Counted from the first letter of the stretch, positions 26,266 to 35,249 are shown. The stretch: 64,000 bases of DNA from Proteobacteria bacterium ST_bin14 (GCA_002083655.1 MSXR01000004.1:91952-155951), one strand, 5' to 3'. Notes: generated by a model not told the origin, from the letters alone. Made by a program: numbers and translations.

Positions 26266-27552
26266 TTATTTGGAACCAAACCCGGTAGCGACCGTGATGA
26301 TTGTTCTAAGGAAGATGAGTGCATCAAGCGACAGCGAAAAATATTTGATATAGTAAAAATCATACCCCAGCTTGCGATGGACATCAGACAGCCCCGTCAC
26401 ATGGCCCTGATTTACCTGCGCCCAGCCGCTGATGCCGGGCGGTACGGCGTGGCGATAGCTGTAAAATGGCAGTTGCTGTTCGTACCAGCTGGATAGCGGC
26501 ACGGCTTCGGGGCGCGGGCCGATCCAGCTCATTTCACCGCGCAGCACATTGAGCACCTGGGGCAGTTCATCGATCCGGGTCCGGCGCAGCCACCCGCCCA
26601 GTCGGGTAATCCGCGCATCATCAACTTGGGTCATCGCGGCTTCCAGATCACCCTTGTCGGCGGGCTGAACGGCCATTGTTCGCAGCTTGATGACAATAAA
26701 AGGCTTGCCGCGATAACCAGTGCGCTGTTGCCGGAACAGCACGGGACCGGGCGAATCGAGCTTGATCAGCACACCACAAATCACAAGCACGAGCGCCACA
26801 ATCGGAAGGGCGATCAGCGCAGTCGTAAAATCGATCAGGCGCTTTACCTTCATATATGCATTGTTCGGGATCAGCGACCCAAAGCTGTTTTCGGAAAGAT
26901 GTTCCAGCTCAACGCGACCGGTCAGTACCTCACGCATCTGCTTGACGTGGAATACGGGGATGCCCGCCAACGTCGCATCCGCGAGCAGCCTGACCCAATC
27001 GGCACTCAGATTAGCGCGGAAATCGGCCACAATTGCAGCAACGGCCTGCGGCAATTGTGTGGGATCGGTTAGAAACGTCCAGTTCGCCGTCTCAATATCC
27101 GTCAAATCGTCAACATCGCCGTCTGGGACGATCGCAAACACTGGCTTCGAACGACGCGACTCTCGGTATGAAACGAAAAAGAACAACCCAATCGACACTG
27201 CCAGGCTAGCAATAAATACCGAGCGGACATAATCTGCCTTGAACAACAGCAGGACAGCGGTGACGCCCAGATAGCTGAAGCCGAAGGACGGCAGAGTGTA
27301 AGCATAGCCGAGCACACCCGGCAGGATGACTAGCCGTCGAAATACGAGAATCCCGCCGACCAGGCTGGCTATGCACGCCAATAACGTGTTCCGTCCCGAT
27401 GGACTAAACACAAATTCACTTAGGCCGGAACCTGCCCGCAGCGCGACCGGCATTGCCACAGCCAGAAGCAGGCCCACCAGCAACTGATAACGAAGCCGAC
27501 CCAGTCCTGCCGGCCTTACCTGTTGAACGGCCGCTGTCGTCACTTTTAACAT
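26266..27552 (-). CDS. Polyprenyl-phosphate sugar-1-phosphate transferase (exopolysaccharide initiation)
   Basis: A 428-residue inner-membrane protein with an N-terminal block of about five helices (residues 20-160), a soluble spacer, one more helix (VKRLIDFTTALIALPIVAL, near 235) and a bacterial sugar transferase domain: DSPGPVLFRQQRTGYRGKPF, VIKLRTM, RIDELPQVLNVLRGEMSWIG and PRPEAVPL (fragments). Such WbaP/WcaJ-type enzymes load the first sugar phosphate on undecaprenyl phosphate. It lies 188 bp downstream of wecC on the same strand. The sugar donor is unknown. Confidence 0.92.
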   Translation of the reverse strand: MLKVTTAAVQQVRPAGLGRLRYQLLVGLLLAVAMPVALRAGSGLSEFVFSPSGRNTLLACIASLVGGILVFRRLVILPGVLGYAYTLPSFGFSYLGVTAVLLLFKADYVRSVFIASLAVSIGLFFFVSYRESRRSKPVFAIVPDGDVDDLTDIETANWTFLTDPTQLPQAVAAIVADFRANLSADWVRLLADATLAGIPVFHVKQMREVLTGRVELEHLSENSFGSLIPNNAYMKVKRLIDFTTALIALPIVALVLVICGVLIKLDSPGPVLFRQQRTGYRGKPFIVIKLRTMAVQPADKGDLEAAMTQVDDARITRLGGWLRRTRIDELPQVLNVLRGEMSWIGPRPEAVPLSSWYEQQLPFYSYRHAVPPGISGWAQVNQGHVTGLSDVHRKLGYDFYYIKYFSLSLDALIFLRTIITVATGFGSK

Positions 27553-27740
27553 TACGACACGCTTCCCCCGGGACTGGTCTCACCCGCGCGACACCCCCGC
27601 GCGACACCAATATAAGGTACGTGTGATACTCGCAAAAATACGCACAAAACACCCTAAACCGCACGCAATAGGCGTTCGGCTACACCCCATGCCTTCTGGG
27701 AGCAGATACGCAAATTTTGCCGAACGTGCGGCTTGCCCGA

Positions 27741-29039
27741 TCAGCCGGCTAGGCGAAGGTCGGGCTTTGGCAGGGATGCTGGGGGCTGATCAGGCCAGAT
27801 GCCGCGCGTGTCGTACACCAGTTTATCGGCGCGCTCATCAAGCGGCACCGATCTGAACACCTCATGATCGACCAGCACGATCATGATCGGGCAGGTTTCG
27901 ATCGCGGTATCGATGTCGATCAATTGTGCGGCGGTGCCATCAAATGCTGGCGGCAGCGCATCGGCATAGGGTTCGACAATGCGGATCCGATCGCCGAAAA
28001 GCTTGGCGAGGTCTGCGGCTACTTTCAGCGCGGGGCTTTCGCGAAAATCGTCAATATTGGCCTTGAATGCTAACCCAAGGCAGGCGACGGGCACACCCGG
28101 CAATCGCTCGATCAGATCAATCGCGCGGGCAATGGTGTGCACTACCTTGCCGTCATTCACTTCGCGCGCAGTGCGGATCAGGGGAGATTGCTCAGGGGCC
28201 GCGCTGACCAGGAACCACGGGTCCACCGCGATGCAATGCCCGCCAACACCGGGGCCAGGCGACAAAATGTTCACGCGGGGATGGCGATTGGCAAGGCGGA
28301 TCACCTCCCACACATCCACGCCCATTGTATCGGCGATCAAGCTGAGTTCATTGGCGAAGGCAATGTTGACGTCGCGAAAGGCGTTTTCGGTCAGCTTGGT
28401 CATCTCGGCCGCGCGACTCGTCGTGGTGACACAGGCGCCGCGCACGAAGCGGCGATAAAAAGCCAACGCCTTGCGCGCGCACCGCGGGGTAATGCCGCCA
28501 ATGACCCGGTCATTGTCGATCAGTTCAACCAGAATGCGCCCCGGCAAGACGCGTTCGGGGCAATAGGCGATCGCGATATCGGCAGCTTCGCCTGATTTGC
28601 CCGGTACCTTCAAATCAGGGCGCAACGTGGCCAACAGGTCGCGCACCTTTTCGGTGGTGCCGACAGGGGAAGTTGATTCGAGGATGACGACGTCACCAGC
28701 CTTCAGCACGGTTGCAATCGTAGTGGCAGCTTGCAGAACATAGCCGATATTGGGCGCGTGGTTCTCACCAAAGGGGGTCGGCACGGCGATGACGAATATG
28801 TCGGCGGGCTCAATCATTGTTGCGGCCCGCAAATTGCCGCGCGCCACCACGCCGGAGACGAGCCCGTCAAGATCGACTTCCTCGATATGGACCTTGCCCG
28901 AATTGACGGTGTCGACCACGCTTTGGGTTACATCGACGCCGAGCACCTGCACACCGGTTCGCGCGATGACGGCGGCTGTGGGCAGCCCGATATAGCCGAG
29001 ACCGAGTACCGCGACCTTTAGATCAGAGTCCGAAACCAT
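27741..29039 (-). CDS. wecC: UDP-N-acetyl-D-mannosamine dehydrogenase
   Basis: A 432-residue nucleotide-sugar dehydrogenase that oxidises UDP-ManNAc to UDP-ManNAcA. Seen: VAVLGLGYIGLPTAAVIA near residue 10, AVPTPFGENHAPNIGYV near 85, ESTSPVGTTEKV near 120, YCPERVLPGRILVEL near 160, the catalytic-cysteine motif GPGVGGHCIAVDPWF near 262 and GLAFKANIDDFRESPA near 325. It overlaps wecB by 17 bases. It supplies an acidic sugar for the surface polysaccharide. Confidence 0.95.
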   Translation of the reverse strand: MVSDSDLKVAVLGLGYIGLPTAAVIARTGVQVLGVDVTQSVVDTVNSGKVHIEEVDLDGLVSGVVARGNLRAATMIEPADIFVIAVPTPFGENHAPNIGYVLQAATTIATVLKAGDVVILESTSPVGTTEKVRDLLATLRPDLKVPGKSGEAADIAIAYCPERVLPGRILVELIDNDRVIGGITPRCARKALAFYRRFVRGACVTTTSRAAEMTKLTENAFRDVNIAFANELSLIADTMGVDVWEVIRLANRHPRVNILSPGPGVGGHCIAVDPWFLVSAAPEQSPLIRTAREVNDGKVVHTIARAIDLIERLPGVPVACLGLAFKANIDDFRESPALKVAADLAKLFGDRIRIVEPYADALPPAFDGTAAQLIDIDTAIETCPIMIVLVDHEVFRSVPLDERADKLVYDTRGIWPDQPPASLPKPDLRLAG

Positions 29040-30162
29040 CCGCTACAACCTTTGCAATCCGAATCGATGCGTGGCCGTCGCCGAACGGGTTGTGCGCGCG
29101 CGCCATCGCTTGATGAGACGCATTGTCGTCGAGCAGGGTGAAGATTTCGGAAACGATCCGATCTTCGTTGGTGCCAATCAGCTTTGCGGTGCCCGCGGTG
29201 ATCCCTTCAGGGCGCTCGGTCGTTTCGCGCATGACCAGCACAGGCTTGCCAAGCGCGGGTGCTTCTTCCTGAACGCCGCCCGAATCGGTCAGGACGATGT
29301 GGCATAGCCCCAGCGCACGAACGAAATGCGGGTAATCGAGAGGATCGATCCGCGCGATGTTCGGCCGGTCGCCCAGCACCGCGTCCATCACACCGATGAC
29401 ATTGGGATTGGGATGCACCGGAAAAATGACCGCGACATCATCGCGTTCGGCGATCCGTTTGATGGCGCGGGCGATGCTTTCCATGCCACCGCCGAAATTT
29501 TCGCGGCGGTGGGTCGTGACGAGGATGATCCGCTTGTCGGCAAAGCGCCCGGCGATATTGTCCAGCCCAGCGCCCAGCGCTGGGTCAGCCGCCAACCTGG
29601 CGCTGGTCGCGTGAAGCGCATCGATCACCGTATTGCCCGTTACATATACCGTTGCCGGTGCGATGTTTTCCCGCAACAACGCATCAGCTGCCGTTTGCGT
29701 AGGGGCAAAGTGCTGGTCGGCGATGGGGGCAACGATGCGCCGGTTCACCTCCTCAGGGAAGGGATGATAGATATCACCCGACCGCAAACCTGCCTCGACA
29801 TGGCCGACTGGAATACGCCGGTAATAAGCCGCCAGCGCGCCGACCATCGCGGTTGCGGTATCGCCTTGAACGATCACCCGGTCCGGCTGCTCAGCGTCCA
29901 TTACCTCGCCAAGGCTGGTCAGCAGCCTTGCCGTTAGCCGGTCAAGCGTCTGGCCCGGCTCCATCAGGTCCAGATCAATGTCCGGCGTGATCCCCGCAAT
30001 GCCGAGAACCTGATCCAGTAGACCGCGGTGCTGTGCCGTAACGCACGTTCGCACCTGCAGACCCGGCACATGCTTCAAGGCGCCGATCACCGGAAACAAC
30101 TTGATTGCCTCTGGTCGGGTGCCGAAGATCAAAAGGACGCGGGGCGAGCGATTGGATGTCAT
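29023..30162 (-). CDS. wecB: UDP-N-acetylglucosamine 2-epimerase (non-hydrolysing)
   Basis: A 379-residue enzyme interconverting UDP-GlcNAc and UDP-ManNAc. Seen: LIFGTRPEAIKLFPVI at residues 10-26, VQGDTATAMVGALAAYY near 95, HVEAGLRSGDIYHPFPEE near 120, TTHRRENFGGG near 215 and LTDSGGVQEEAPALGKPVLVMR near 285 (quoted in part). First gene of the wecB-wecC pair, divergent from galU. Confidence 0.96.
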   Translation of the reverse strand: MTSNRSPRVLLIFGTRPEAIKLFPVIGALKHVPGLQVRTCVTAQHRGLLDQVLGIAGITPDIDLDLMEPGQTLDRLTARLLTSLGEVMDAEQPDRVIVQGDTATAMVGALAAYYRRIPVGHVEAGLRSGDIYHPFPEEVNRRIVAPIADQHFAPTQTAADALLRENIAPATVYVTGNTVIDALHATSARLAADPALGAGLDNIAGRFADKRIILVTTHRRENFGGGMESIARAIKRIAERDDVAVIFPVHPNPNVIGVMDAVLGDRPNIARIDPLDYPHFVRALGLCHIVLTDSGGVQEEAPALGKPVLVMRETTERPEGITAGTAKLIGTNEDRIVSEIFTLLDDNASHQAMARAHNPFGDGHASIRIAKVVADGFGL

Positions 30163-30286
30163 ATCGATGCCTTAATCTGCGCTGCTTAAAGCCGCGCTAA
30201 CGATGCTGTCGCGTCGCCGTGCCCTTTGACAGGATTTGCCAGTCGCACGCTACGCGGTTACGGGCGGCACTTCGATGGAGACGACA

Positions 30287-31162
30287 ATGACGTTCAAGCC
30301 CCTGCGCAAGGCAGTATTTCCGGTCGGCGGGCTCGGAACACGGTTTCTGCCCGCGACCAAGGCGCTGCCAAAGGAAATGCTGCCGGTCGTCGATCGCCCG
30401 TTGATCCAATATGCCGTTGATGAAGCGTTGGATGCAGGCATTGAGCAGATGATCTTCGTCACCGGGCGCGGAAAATCGGCGATCGAGGATCATTTCGACA
30501 TCGCTTATGAGCTGGAAGCGACGATGGCTGCCCGCGGCAAATCGATGGAATTGCTCCACCAGACCCGCCTTACGCCCGGCGCTGTCGCCTATGTTCGCCA
30601 GCAGGAGCCGATGGGCCTGGGCCATGCCGTATGGTGCGCCCGCGATATCGTTGGCGACGAACCGTTTGCGGTGTTGCTCGCGGATGATTTCATGGTCGGT
30701 ACGCCCGGTTGCCTGCGCCAAATGGTGGAAGCGTACAACAAAACCGGCGGCAACATGATTTGCGCGCAGGAAGTTGCCGATGAGCAGACCGACAAATACG
30801 GCGTGATAACCCCCGGCCACCGCGCTGGCGCGCTGACCGAGGTGAAGGGCCTGGTGGAAAAGCCTGCGCCGGGCACTGCGCCGTCAAACCTGGCGGTCAT
30901 CGGTCGCTATATCCTGCAGCCAGAAGTGATGCGGGTATTGGAAACCCAGGAAAAAGGCGCTGGTGGTGAAATCCAGCTCACCGATGCAATGGCCCGCATG
31001 ATTGGTCACCAGCCATTCCACGGGCTAACATTTAACGGCACCCGTTATGATTGCGGCGACAAGGCGGGCTTCATTCAGGCCAATCTGGCGCTGGCGCTGT
31101 CGCGCGACGATATTGGCCCGGCGGTTCGGGCCTTTGCTGCGGATCTGCTCGCCCGGAGTTGA
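30287..31162 (+). CDS. galU: UTP--glucose-1-phosphate uridylyltransferase
   Basis: A 291-residue GalU that makes UDP-glucose for polysaccharide synthesis. Seen: AVFPVGGLGTRFLPATKALP near residue 10, KEMLPVVDRPLIQYAVDEA, QEPMGLGHAVWCARD, FAVLLADDFMV and KPAPGTAPSNLAVIGRYIL (fragments). I chose ATG 30287 because GGAG lies 6 bases upstream; an in-frame start at 30236 is less like the family. It is divergent from wecB and upstream of an RfbB-like gene. Confidence 0.95.
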   Translation: MTFKPLRKAVFPVGGLGTRFLPATKALPKEMLPVVDRPLIQYAVDEALDAGIEQMIFVTGRGKSAIEDHFDIAYELEATMAARGKSMELLHQTRLTPGAVAYVRQQEPMGLGHAVWCARDIVGDEPFAVLLADDFMVGTPGCLRQMVEAYNKTGGNMICAQEVADEQTDKYGVITPGHRAGALTEVKGLVEKPAPGTAPSNLAVIGRYILQPEVMRVLETQEKGAGGEIQLTDAMARMIGHQPFHGLTFNGTRYDCGDKAGFIQANLALALSRDDIGPAVRAFAADLLARS

Positions 31163-31306
31163 GCTGCGCGCGAAAATCATCGTTTCTAGAGATGGTTAGC
31201 AAAATCTACTGACGCTCAGGGCGGCTAATCGCAAGGTTCGCTTAAGATTTGGCCGGTAAATTCCCCAAGGATATTTCCAAGGGTAATTTCCAGCAAGGGC
31301 AATGCC

Positions 31307-31354
31307 ATGTCGAGAATTTCGTCGATTTTCGGTGCCGGGTGCAATCGGTGGTAA
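31307..31354 (+). CDS. Possible 15-codon leader ORF overlapping the RfbB-like start
   Basis: An ATG at 31307 has a good SD (AAGGG, 7-base spacing) and reads 15 codons (MSRISSIFGAGCNRW) to a TAA at 31352-31354. It is in a different frame from, and overlaps, the GTG at 31348 proposed for the next gene. It may couple translation. Alternatively it is the original start, cut off by a frameshift. Speculative. Confidence 0.3.
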   Translation: MSRISSIFGAGCNRW

Positions 31355-32421
31355 CGCGGGCACCAATCCGCATCACCTATACGCCGCCTGAGCGGACGAT
31401 TTTAGTGACGGGTGGGGCCGGGTTTGTCGGTTCGGCGGTGTGCCGGTTGCTCGCCAGCAATGGCTCTTTGCGGGTAATCAACCTCGATTCGCTCGTCGAC
31501 TCGGTCGATGCAGAGGCGCTTGCGGTGCCTGCTGAGCAACCCAATTACCGCTTTGTTGAGGGCGATATTCTTGATCGCGCGCTTGTTGCCGGGGTGATGG
31601 CGCAAGAGGCCGTAGATGGCGTCATCCATCTTGCCGCCGAAAGCCGGGCGGATCGGGCTGTGGGCGATATGCCGCCCTTTATCGATACCAATGTTGGTGG
31701 CACCTATCAGATGCTGGAGGCGTCGCTGGAGCATTGGCGCACGCTGTTGCCAGACGCGCGCGCGCGTTTCCGTTTCCACCACGTATCGACAAACGCGGTG
31801 TTCGGTGATCGCTCCGCGGGGTCTGGCGCCGTTGATGAAACCGCGCCTTATCAGCCAACATCGCCGGTCGCCGCCGTGCGCGCGGCCGCAGACCATCTGG
31901 TGCGCGCGTGGCACGCCAGCTTTGGCCTGCCGGTGGTGCTGTCACACGCCAATGCGGGTTATGGCCCCTGGCAAAAGCCCGGCAAGGTAATTCCGCATGC
32001 GGTTATCGCTGCAATTGAGGGCATCTCGGTGCCCATTTATGGTGCCGGTTCAGAAGTTCGCGACTGGATGCATGTTGAGGATTATGCGCGCGCCTTGCAG
32101 GCGGTGTTTTTCCACGGGCAGAACGGCCAGTCCTATTCGATCGGCGGGCGCGAAGAGCATAACAATCTGGCGGTCGTGGCGATCATTTGCGACCTGCTCG
32201 ACCGACTCGAACCGCGCGCGGATGGTCGCCGGCGGCGGTCGTTGATTACCTTTTTGCATGATCGGCGATTGGCGGACCGGCGGCATGCCGTGGACCCTAG
32301 CCGCATTGAACGCGAATTGGGTTGGCGGCCCGAGATTCCATTTGTGGAAGGGCTGACCGAGGTGATTGATACCTATCATAATCGCGCACGGCTGGCGCTG
32401 GGACGGGCTGCCGCGGGTTGA
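31348..32421 (+). CDS. dTDP-glucose 4,6-dehydratase homologue lacking catalytic residues
   Basis: A 357-residue extended-SDR protein of the RfbB type: ILVTGGAGFVGSAVCRLLAS (NAD loop), HLAAESRADRAVGDMPPFID, GGTYQMLEASLEHW, AGYGPWQKPGKVIPHAV and VRDWMHVEDYARALQAVF (fragments). The active-site motif STDEVYG reads STNAVFG (Asp149 to Asn, Glu150 to Ala), and the YSASK motif reads VAAVR (Tyr174 to Val, Lys178 to Arg). All the classic catalytic residues are therefore gone while the fold is intact. It is likely a pseudoenzyme or a changed activity. Start uncertain: GTG 31348, GTG 31336 or TTG 31249. Confidence 0.8.
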   Translation: MVTRAPIRITYTPPERTILVTGGAGFVGSAVCRLLASNGSLRVINLDSLVDSVDAEALAVPAEQPNYRFVEGDILDRALVAGVMAQEAVDGVIHLAAESRADRAVGDMPPFIDTNVGGTYQMLEASLEHWRTLLPDARARFRFHHVSTNAVFGDRSAGSGAVDETAPYQPTSPVAAVRAAADHLVRAWHASFGLPVVLSHANAGYGPWQKPGKVIPHAVIAAIEGISVPIYGAGSEVRDWMHVEDYARALQAVFFHGQNGQSYSIGGREEHNNLAVVAIICDLLDRLEPRADGRRRRSLITFLHDRRLADRRHAVDPSRIERELGWRPEIPFVEGLTEVIDTYHNRARLALGRAAAG

Positions 32422-32486
32422 AATACGGCGGGCATCAACCCCGACCCCGGAAAAGGAGGCGCTAACAAAGGCCACCGCAACCGCCG

Positions 32487-32852
32487 CTAAATCGTTACCA
32501 GCCGTTCATCCCGGAGATCGGCGAGCAGGGCCATCATTCCGCCTGCCTCCACACCCGCTGCCAGATCGTCCATCGCCAAACCCGCCACCGCAAGGCCGGT
32601 CTGGCACGCGATCAGAATCACGCCGCTGGCCAGCGCCATCGCGAGCAGCCCAAGCCGGTCAGGCAGCCCTGCGGCCGCAAGCGTGACGCTGTCGTCATCG
32701 GTGCGCTCAGCACGCGCCAGCAGCGCAACGCTGGCCTCATGGCAATACAAGCGCACCTTCCCACCCAACGCTGTCTGCGCCACGGCAAGCGTCAGTGCGG
32801 CGCGGAACCGTGCTGGATCGGGGGAGGCGACAATGATCGCCAGCCCCTTCAT
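32487..32852 (-). CDS. DsrE-family protein
   Basis: A 121-residue protein with MKGLAIIVASPDPARFRAAL, GGKVRLYCHEASVALL and SGVILIACQTGLAVAGL, the layout of DsrE/DsrF-type sulfur-relay proteins. Cys near residue 83 is at a position where relay cysteines occur in the family. It overlaps the HesA/MoeB gene by 4 bases, and pairing with an E1-like enzyme fits sulfur transfer. No function is proven. Confidence 0.75.
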   Translation of the reverse strand: MKGLAIIVASPDPARFRAALTLAVAQTALGGKVRLYCHEASVALLARAERTDDDSVTLAAAGLPDRLGLLAMALASGVILIACQTGLAVAGLAMDDLAAGVEAGGMMALLADLRDERLVTI

Positions 32853-33613
32853 TGCTGTGGCCTTGGCCGGCAGGTGGAGCAGCCGGGATCCTTGGGCAGC
32901 GACAGCGTACGAAACCGGAATTCGAGCGCGTCGACGATCAGCAGCTTGCCAGCCGTTTCTTCACCAAACGGCACGATTGCGCGCATCACTTCCATCGCGG
33001 CCATACTTCCCACCATGCCGGTCATTGCGCCCAACACGCCCTGGTCCGCGCAACTGGCATCGGCACGGTCGGGATCATTCCCCACAAAGCAGCGGTAACA
33101 GGGCAGCGTTGGTTCCCATCCGCGGTAGACGCTCAATTGCCCCTCAAACTGCGCCACAGCAGCTGACACAAGCGGGATGCAGAGGCCAAGCGCGGCATCG
33201 GCCACCGCCAGCCGGGTGGCGAAGTTATCGCACCCGTCCAGCACCACAGTGGCCCCGGCGAGCAGCTTGGCGGCGTTTTGCGTGGTGATCCGCTGCACCA
33301 CCGGCACCACGGCGACATCGAGGTTGAGCCGAGCAATGGCATCCGCCGCCGCTTGCGCTTTGGCGCGCCCGATATCGGCGGTGCCGAACAGAGTCTGGCG
33401 TTGCAGATTGCTGAGATCGACGTGATCGTCGTCAATGATCGTCAGCCGCCCGATTCCCGCCGCGGCCAGATATTGCAGCGCGGGCGAGCCGATTCCGCCC
33501 GCGCCAATGACCACCACATGGCTGTTGAGTAGCCGCGCCTGCCCACCCCCGCCAATCTCACGCAGCACAATGTGGCGGGCGTATCGATCAAGCTGGGCGT
33601 CGGAGAGCATCAC
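32849..33613 (-). CDS. HesA/MoeB/ThiF family adenylyltransferase
   Basis: A 254-residue E1-like enzyme that adenylates the C-terminus of small sulfur carriers (MoaD/ThiS type). Seen: RYARHIVLREIGGGGQARLL, the nucleotide loop GAGGIGSPALQYLAAAGIG near residue 35, IDDDHVDLSNLQRQTLF, DGCDNFATR, and a zinc pair of CxxC: CYRCFVGNDP and CSTCRPRP. Four-base overlaps with both neighbours place it in a long operon. MoeB and ThiF cannot be told apart here. Confidence 0.9.
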   Translation of the reverse strand: MMLSDAQLDRYARHIVLREIGGGGQARLLNSHVVVIGAGGIGSPALQYLAAAGIGRLTIIDDDHVDLSNLQRQTLFGTADIGRAKAQAAADAIARLNLDVAVVPVVQRITTQNAAKLLAGATVVLDGCDNFATRLAVADAALGLCIPLVSAAVAQFEGQLSVYRGWEPTLPCYRCFVGNDPDRADASCADQGVLGAMTGMVGSMAAMEVMRAIVPFGEETAGKLLIVDALEFRFRTLSLPKDPGCSTCRPRPQQ

Positions 33614-34053
33614 ACCCCGGTCGATCCGAAACCGCCCATTCCCCGCTCGGTTTCATCCAGGCTGGTCACTTCGTTCAGGGTCGCGCGCTGGACGGCGGCG
33701 GGGACGAGCTGAGCAATCCGGTCGCCGCGCGCGATGGCAAAGGCCGCATCGCCCAGATTGGCGAGGATGATCTTCACTTCGCCGCGATAATCGCTGTCGA
33801 TCGTGCCGGGCGAATTCAGGCAGGTAATGCCATGTTTGAGCGCGAGGCCGGAACGCGGGCGCACCTGCACCTCAAAACCGTCCGGAATGGCGATCGCGAA
33901 CCCGGTAGCAACCGCATGCCGCGCGCCCGGTGCCAGCGTTAGCGCTTCCGCCGCCACAACGTCCATTCCGGCAGCGCCAGCAGTTGCATAAGCGGGCAGG
34001 GGAAGGTCTGCGCCGTTAGCCAGCCGGTGAATGGCGATGGTGATGGGGTTCAT
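33610..34053 (-). CDS. dut: dUTP diphosphatase
   Basis: A 147-residue trimeric dUTPase that hydrolyses dUTP to dUMP and keeps uracil out of DNA. All five motifs are present: AGAAGMDVVAAE, RPRSGLALKHGI, NSPGTIDSDYRGEVK, RGDRIAQLV and the C-terminal ERGMGGFGSTG. It overlaps coaB and the HesA/MoeB gene by 4 bases each. Confidence 0.98.
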   Translation of the reverse strand: MNPITIAIHRLANGADLPLPAYATAGAAGMDVVAAEALTLAPGARHAVATGFAIAIPDGFEVQVRPRSGLALKHGITCLNSPGTIDSDYRGEVKIILANLGDAAFAIARGDRIAQLVPAAVQRATLNEVTSLDETERGMGGFGSTGV

Positions 34054-34706
34054 ACCGTCATTCCTTTGGTAGTGGCCAATACTGCATCCGCAATCCGTGC
34101 AGCCAGCCGCTCGGCAACGGCTTCCTTGGGCATCCGTTCCCAGCTTTCGGTGCCGGATGCGGTGATCAGGTGAATGGCGTTGGCATCGCCGCCCATCACA
34201 TCGCCTGATACGTCGTTGGCGACGATCCAGTCCGCGCCCTTGCGGACGCGCTTGGCGGTGGCGTGATCGATGACGCGTTCGGTTTCGGCCGCAAAGCCGA
34301 TCAGCAGCCGGGGGCGCTGCGGGCTGCGGGCCAAAGTCGCCAGGATGTCAGGATTCTCGACCAGCATCAGCGTGGGCGCCCGGCTGCCCTTCTTGATCTT
34401 TTGCACCGTCGGGGTAACGCGCCAGTCAGCAACGGCGGCGACCATGACGGCGGCATCGGCGGGCAGGGCTGCATCAACGGCAGCGGCCATTTGCAGCGCG
34501 GTTTCCACGTCGATCCGGTTTACCCCCGGGGGTGTGGGCAGCGAGACCGGCCCGGCAATCAGCGTGACGCGCGCGCCCAGCTTTGCCAGCGCTTCTGCAA
34601 TCGAAAAACCCTGTCGCCCGGATGATCGGTTGGCCAGATAGCGCACCGGATCAATCGGCTCATGCGTTGGCCCGGCGGTGACGATGATGTGCGTGGCCGC
34701 AAGCAT
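34050..34706 (-). CDS. coaB: Phosphopantothenate--cysteine ligase (CoaB half)
   Basis: A 218-residue CoaB domain that joins phosphopantothenate and cysteine in CoA synthesis. Seen: HIIVTAGPTHEPIDPVRYLA, NRSSGRQGFSIAEALA, GFAAETERVIDHA, KGADWIVANDVS and GDANAIHLI. In most bacteria it is fused to CoaC. Here it begins at an ATG 6 bases after the coaC stop and in the same frame, so one TGA alone separates the two. No strong SD precedes the ATG, so re-initiation or read-through is needed. Confidence 0.93.
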   Translation of the reverse strand: MLAATHIIVTAGPTHEPIDPVRYLANRSSGRQGFSIAEALAKLGARVTLIAGPVSLPTPPGVNRIDVETALQMAAAVDAALPADAAVMVAAVADWRVTPTVQKIKKGSRAPTLMLVENPDILATLARSPQRPRLLIGFAAETERVIDHATAKRVRKGADWIVANDVSGDVMGGDANAIHLITASGTESWERMPKEAVAERLAARIADAVLATTKGMTV

Positions 34707-34712
34707 TGTCGT

Positions 34713-35249
34713 TCAGCCCGCCAGCGCGTGCAGGATCGCCGCGAGAATCGCTTCAGGCTCGGGCAGGCGACCAGCGCCGAACTCACCGCACGCCATTGGT
34801 CCTTCATCCGGCTCTATCACCGTAATACCATCGGCGCGCAGTTGCGCCACGTTGCGGCGCGTGGCGGGGTGTTCCCACATCCGCACGTTCATGGCCGGCG
34901 CAGCGAGCACGGGCTTGTCGGTGGCGAGCAGCAGGGTGGTGGCCAGATCATCGGCAATGCCCGCCGCCATCTTGGCCATCAGATCGGCCGTGGCGGGCGC
35001 GATGACGACCAGATCGGCCTGGCGGCTCAACTGGATATGGCCCATCTCAGCCTCATCCTTCAAATCCCATAGGCTGGTGTGAACGGGATTTTCAGATAGC
35101 GCCGCCAGCGTCATCGGGGTGATGAACTGCGCGCCACCCGCCGTCAGCACGCAGCGCACGCCGATATCTGCCTTGCGCGCCAGCCTGATCAGCTCGCACG
35201 CCTTATACGCCGCAATGCCGCCGCCGACGATCAGGAGGATGTTTTTCAT
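34713..35249 (-). CDS. coaC: Phosphopantothenoylcysteine decarboxylase (CoaC half)
   Basis: A 178-residue flavoprotein domain that decarboxylates phosphopantothenoylcysteine. Seen: ILLIVGGGIAAYKACELIR, the catalytic His in MGHIQLSRQAD, VVIAPATADLMAKMAAGIAD, PAMNVRMWEHPAT and the conserved Cys in MACGEFGAGRLPEP. AGGA lies upstream of ATG 35249 (AGGAGGATGTTT reads from the minus-strand product itself, so the SD is not separate). The stop at 34713-34715 is TGA followed by A. Overlaps the upstream membrane gene by 4. Confidence 0.93.
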   Translation of the reverse strand: MKNILLIVGGGIAAYKACELIRLARKADIGVRCVLTAGGAQFITPMTLAALSENPVHTSLWDLKDEAEMGHIQLSRQADLVVIAPATADLMAKMAAGIADDLATTLLLATDKPVLAAPAMNVRMWEHPATRRNVAQLRADGITVIEPDEGPMACGEFGAGRLPEPEAILAAILHALAG

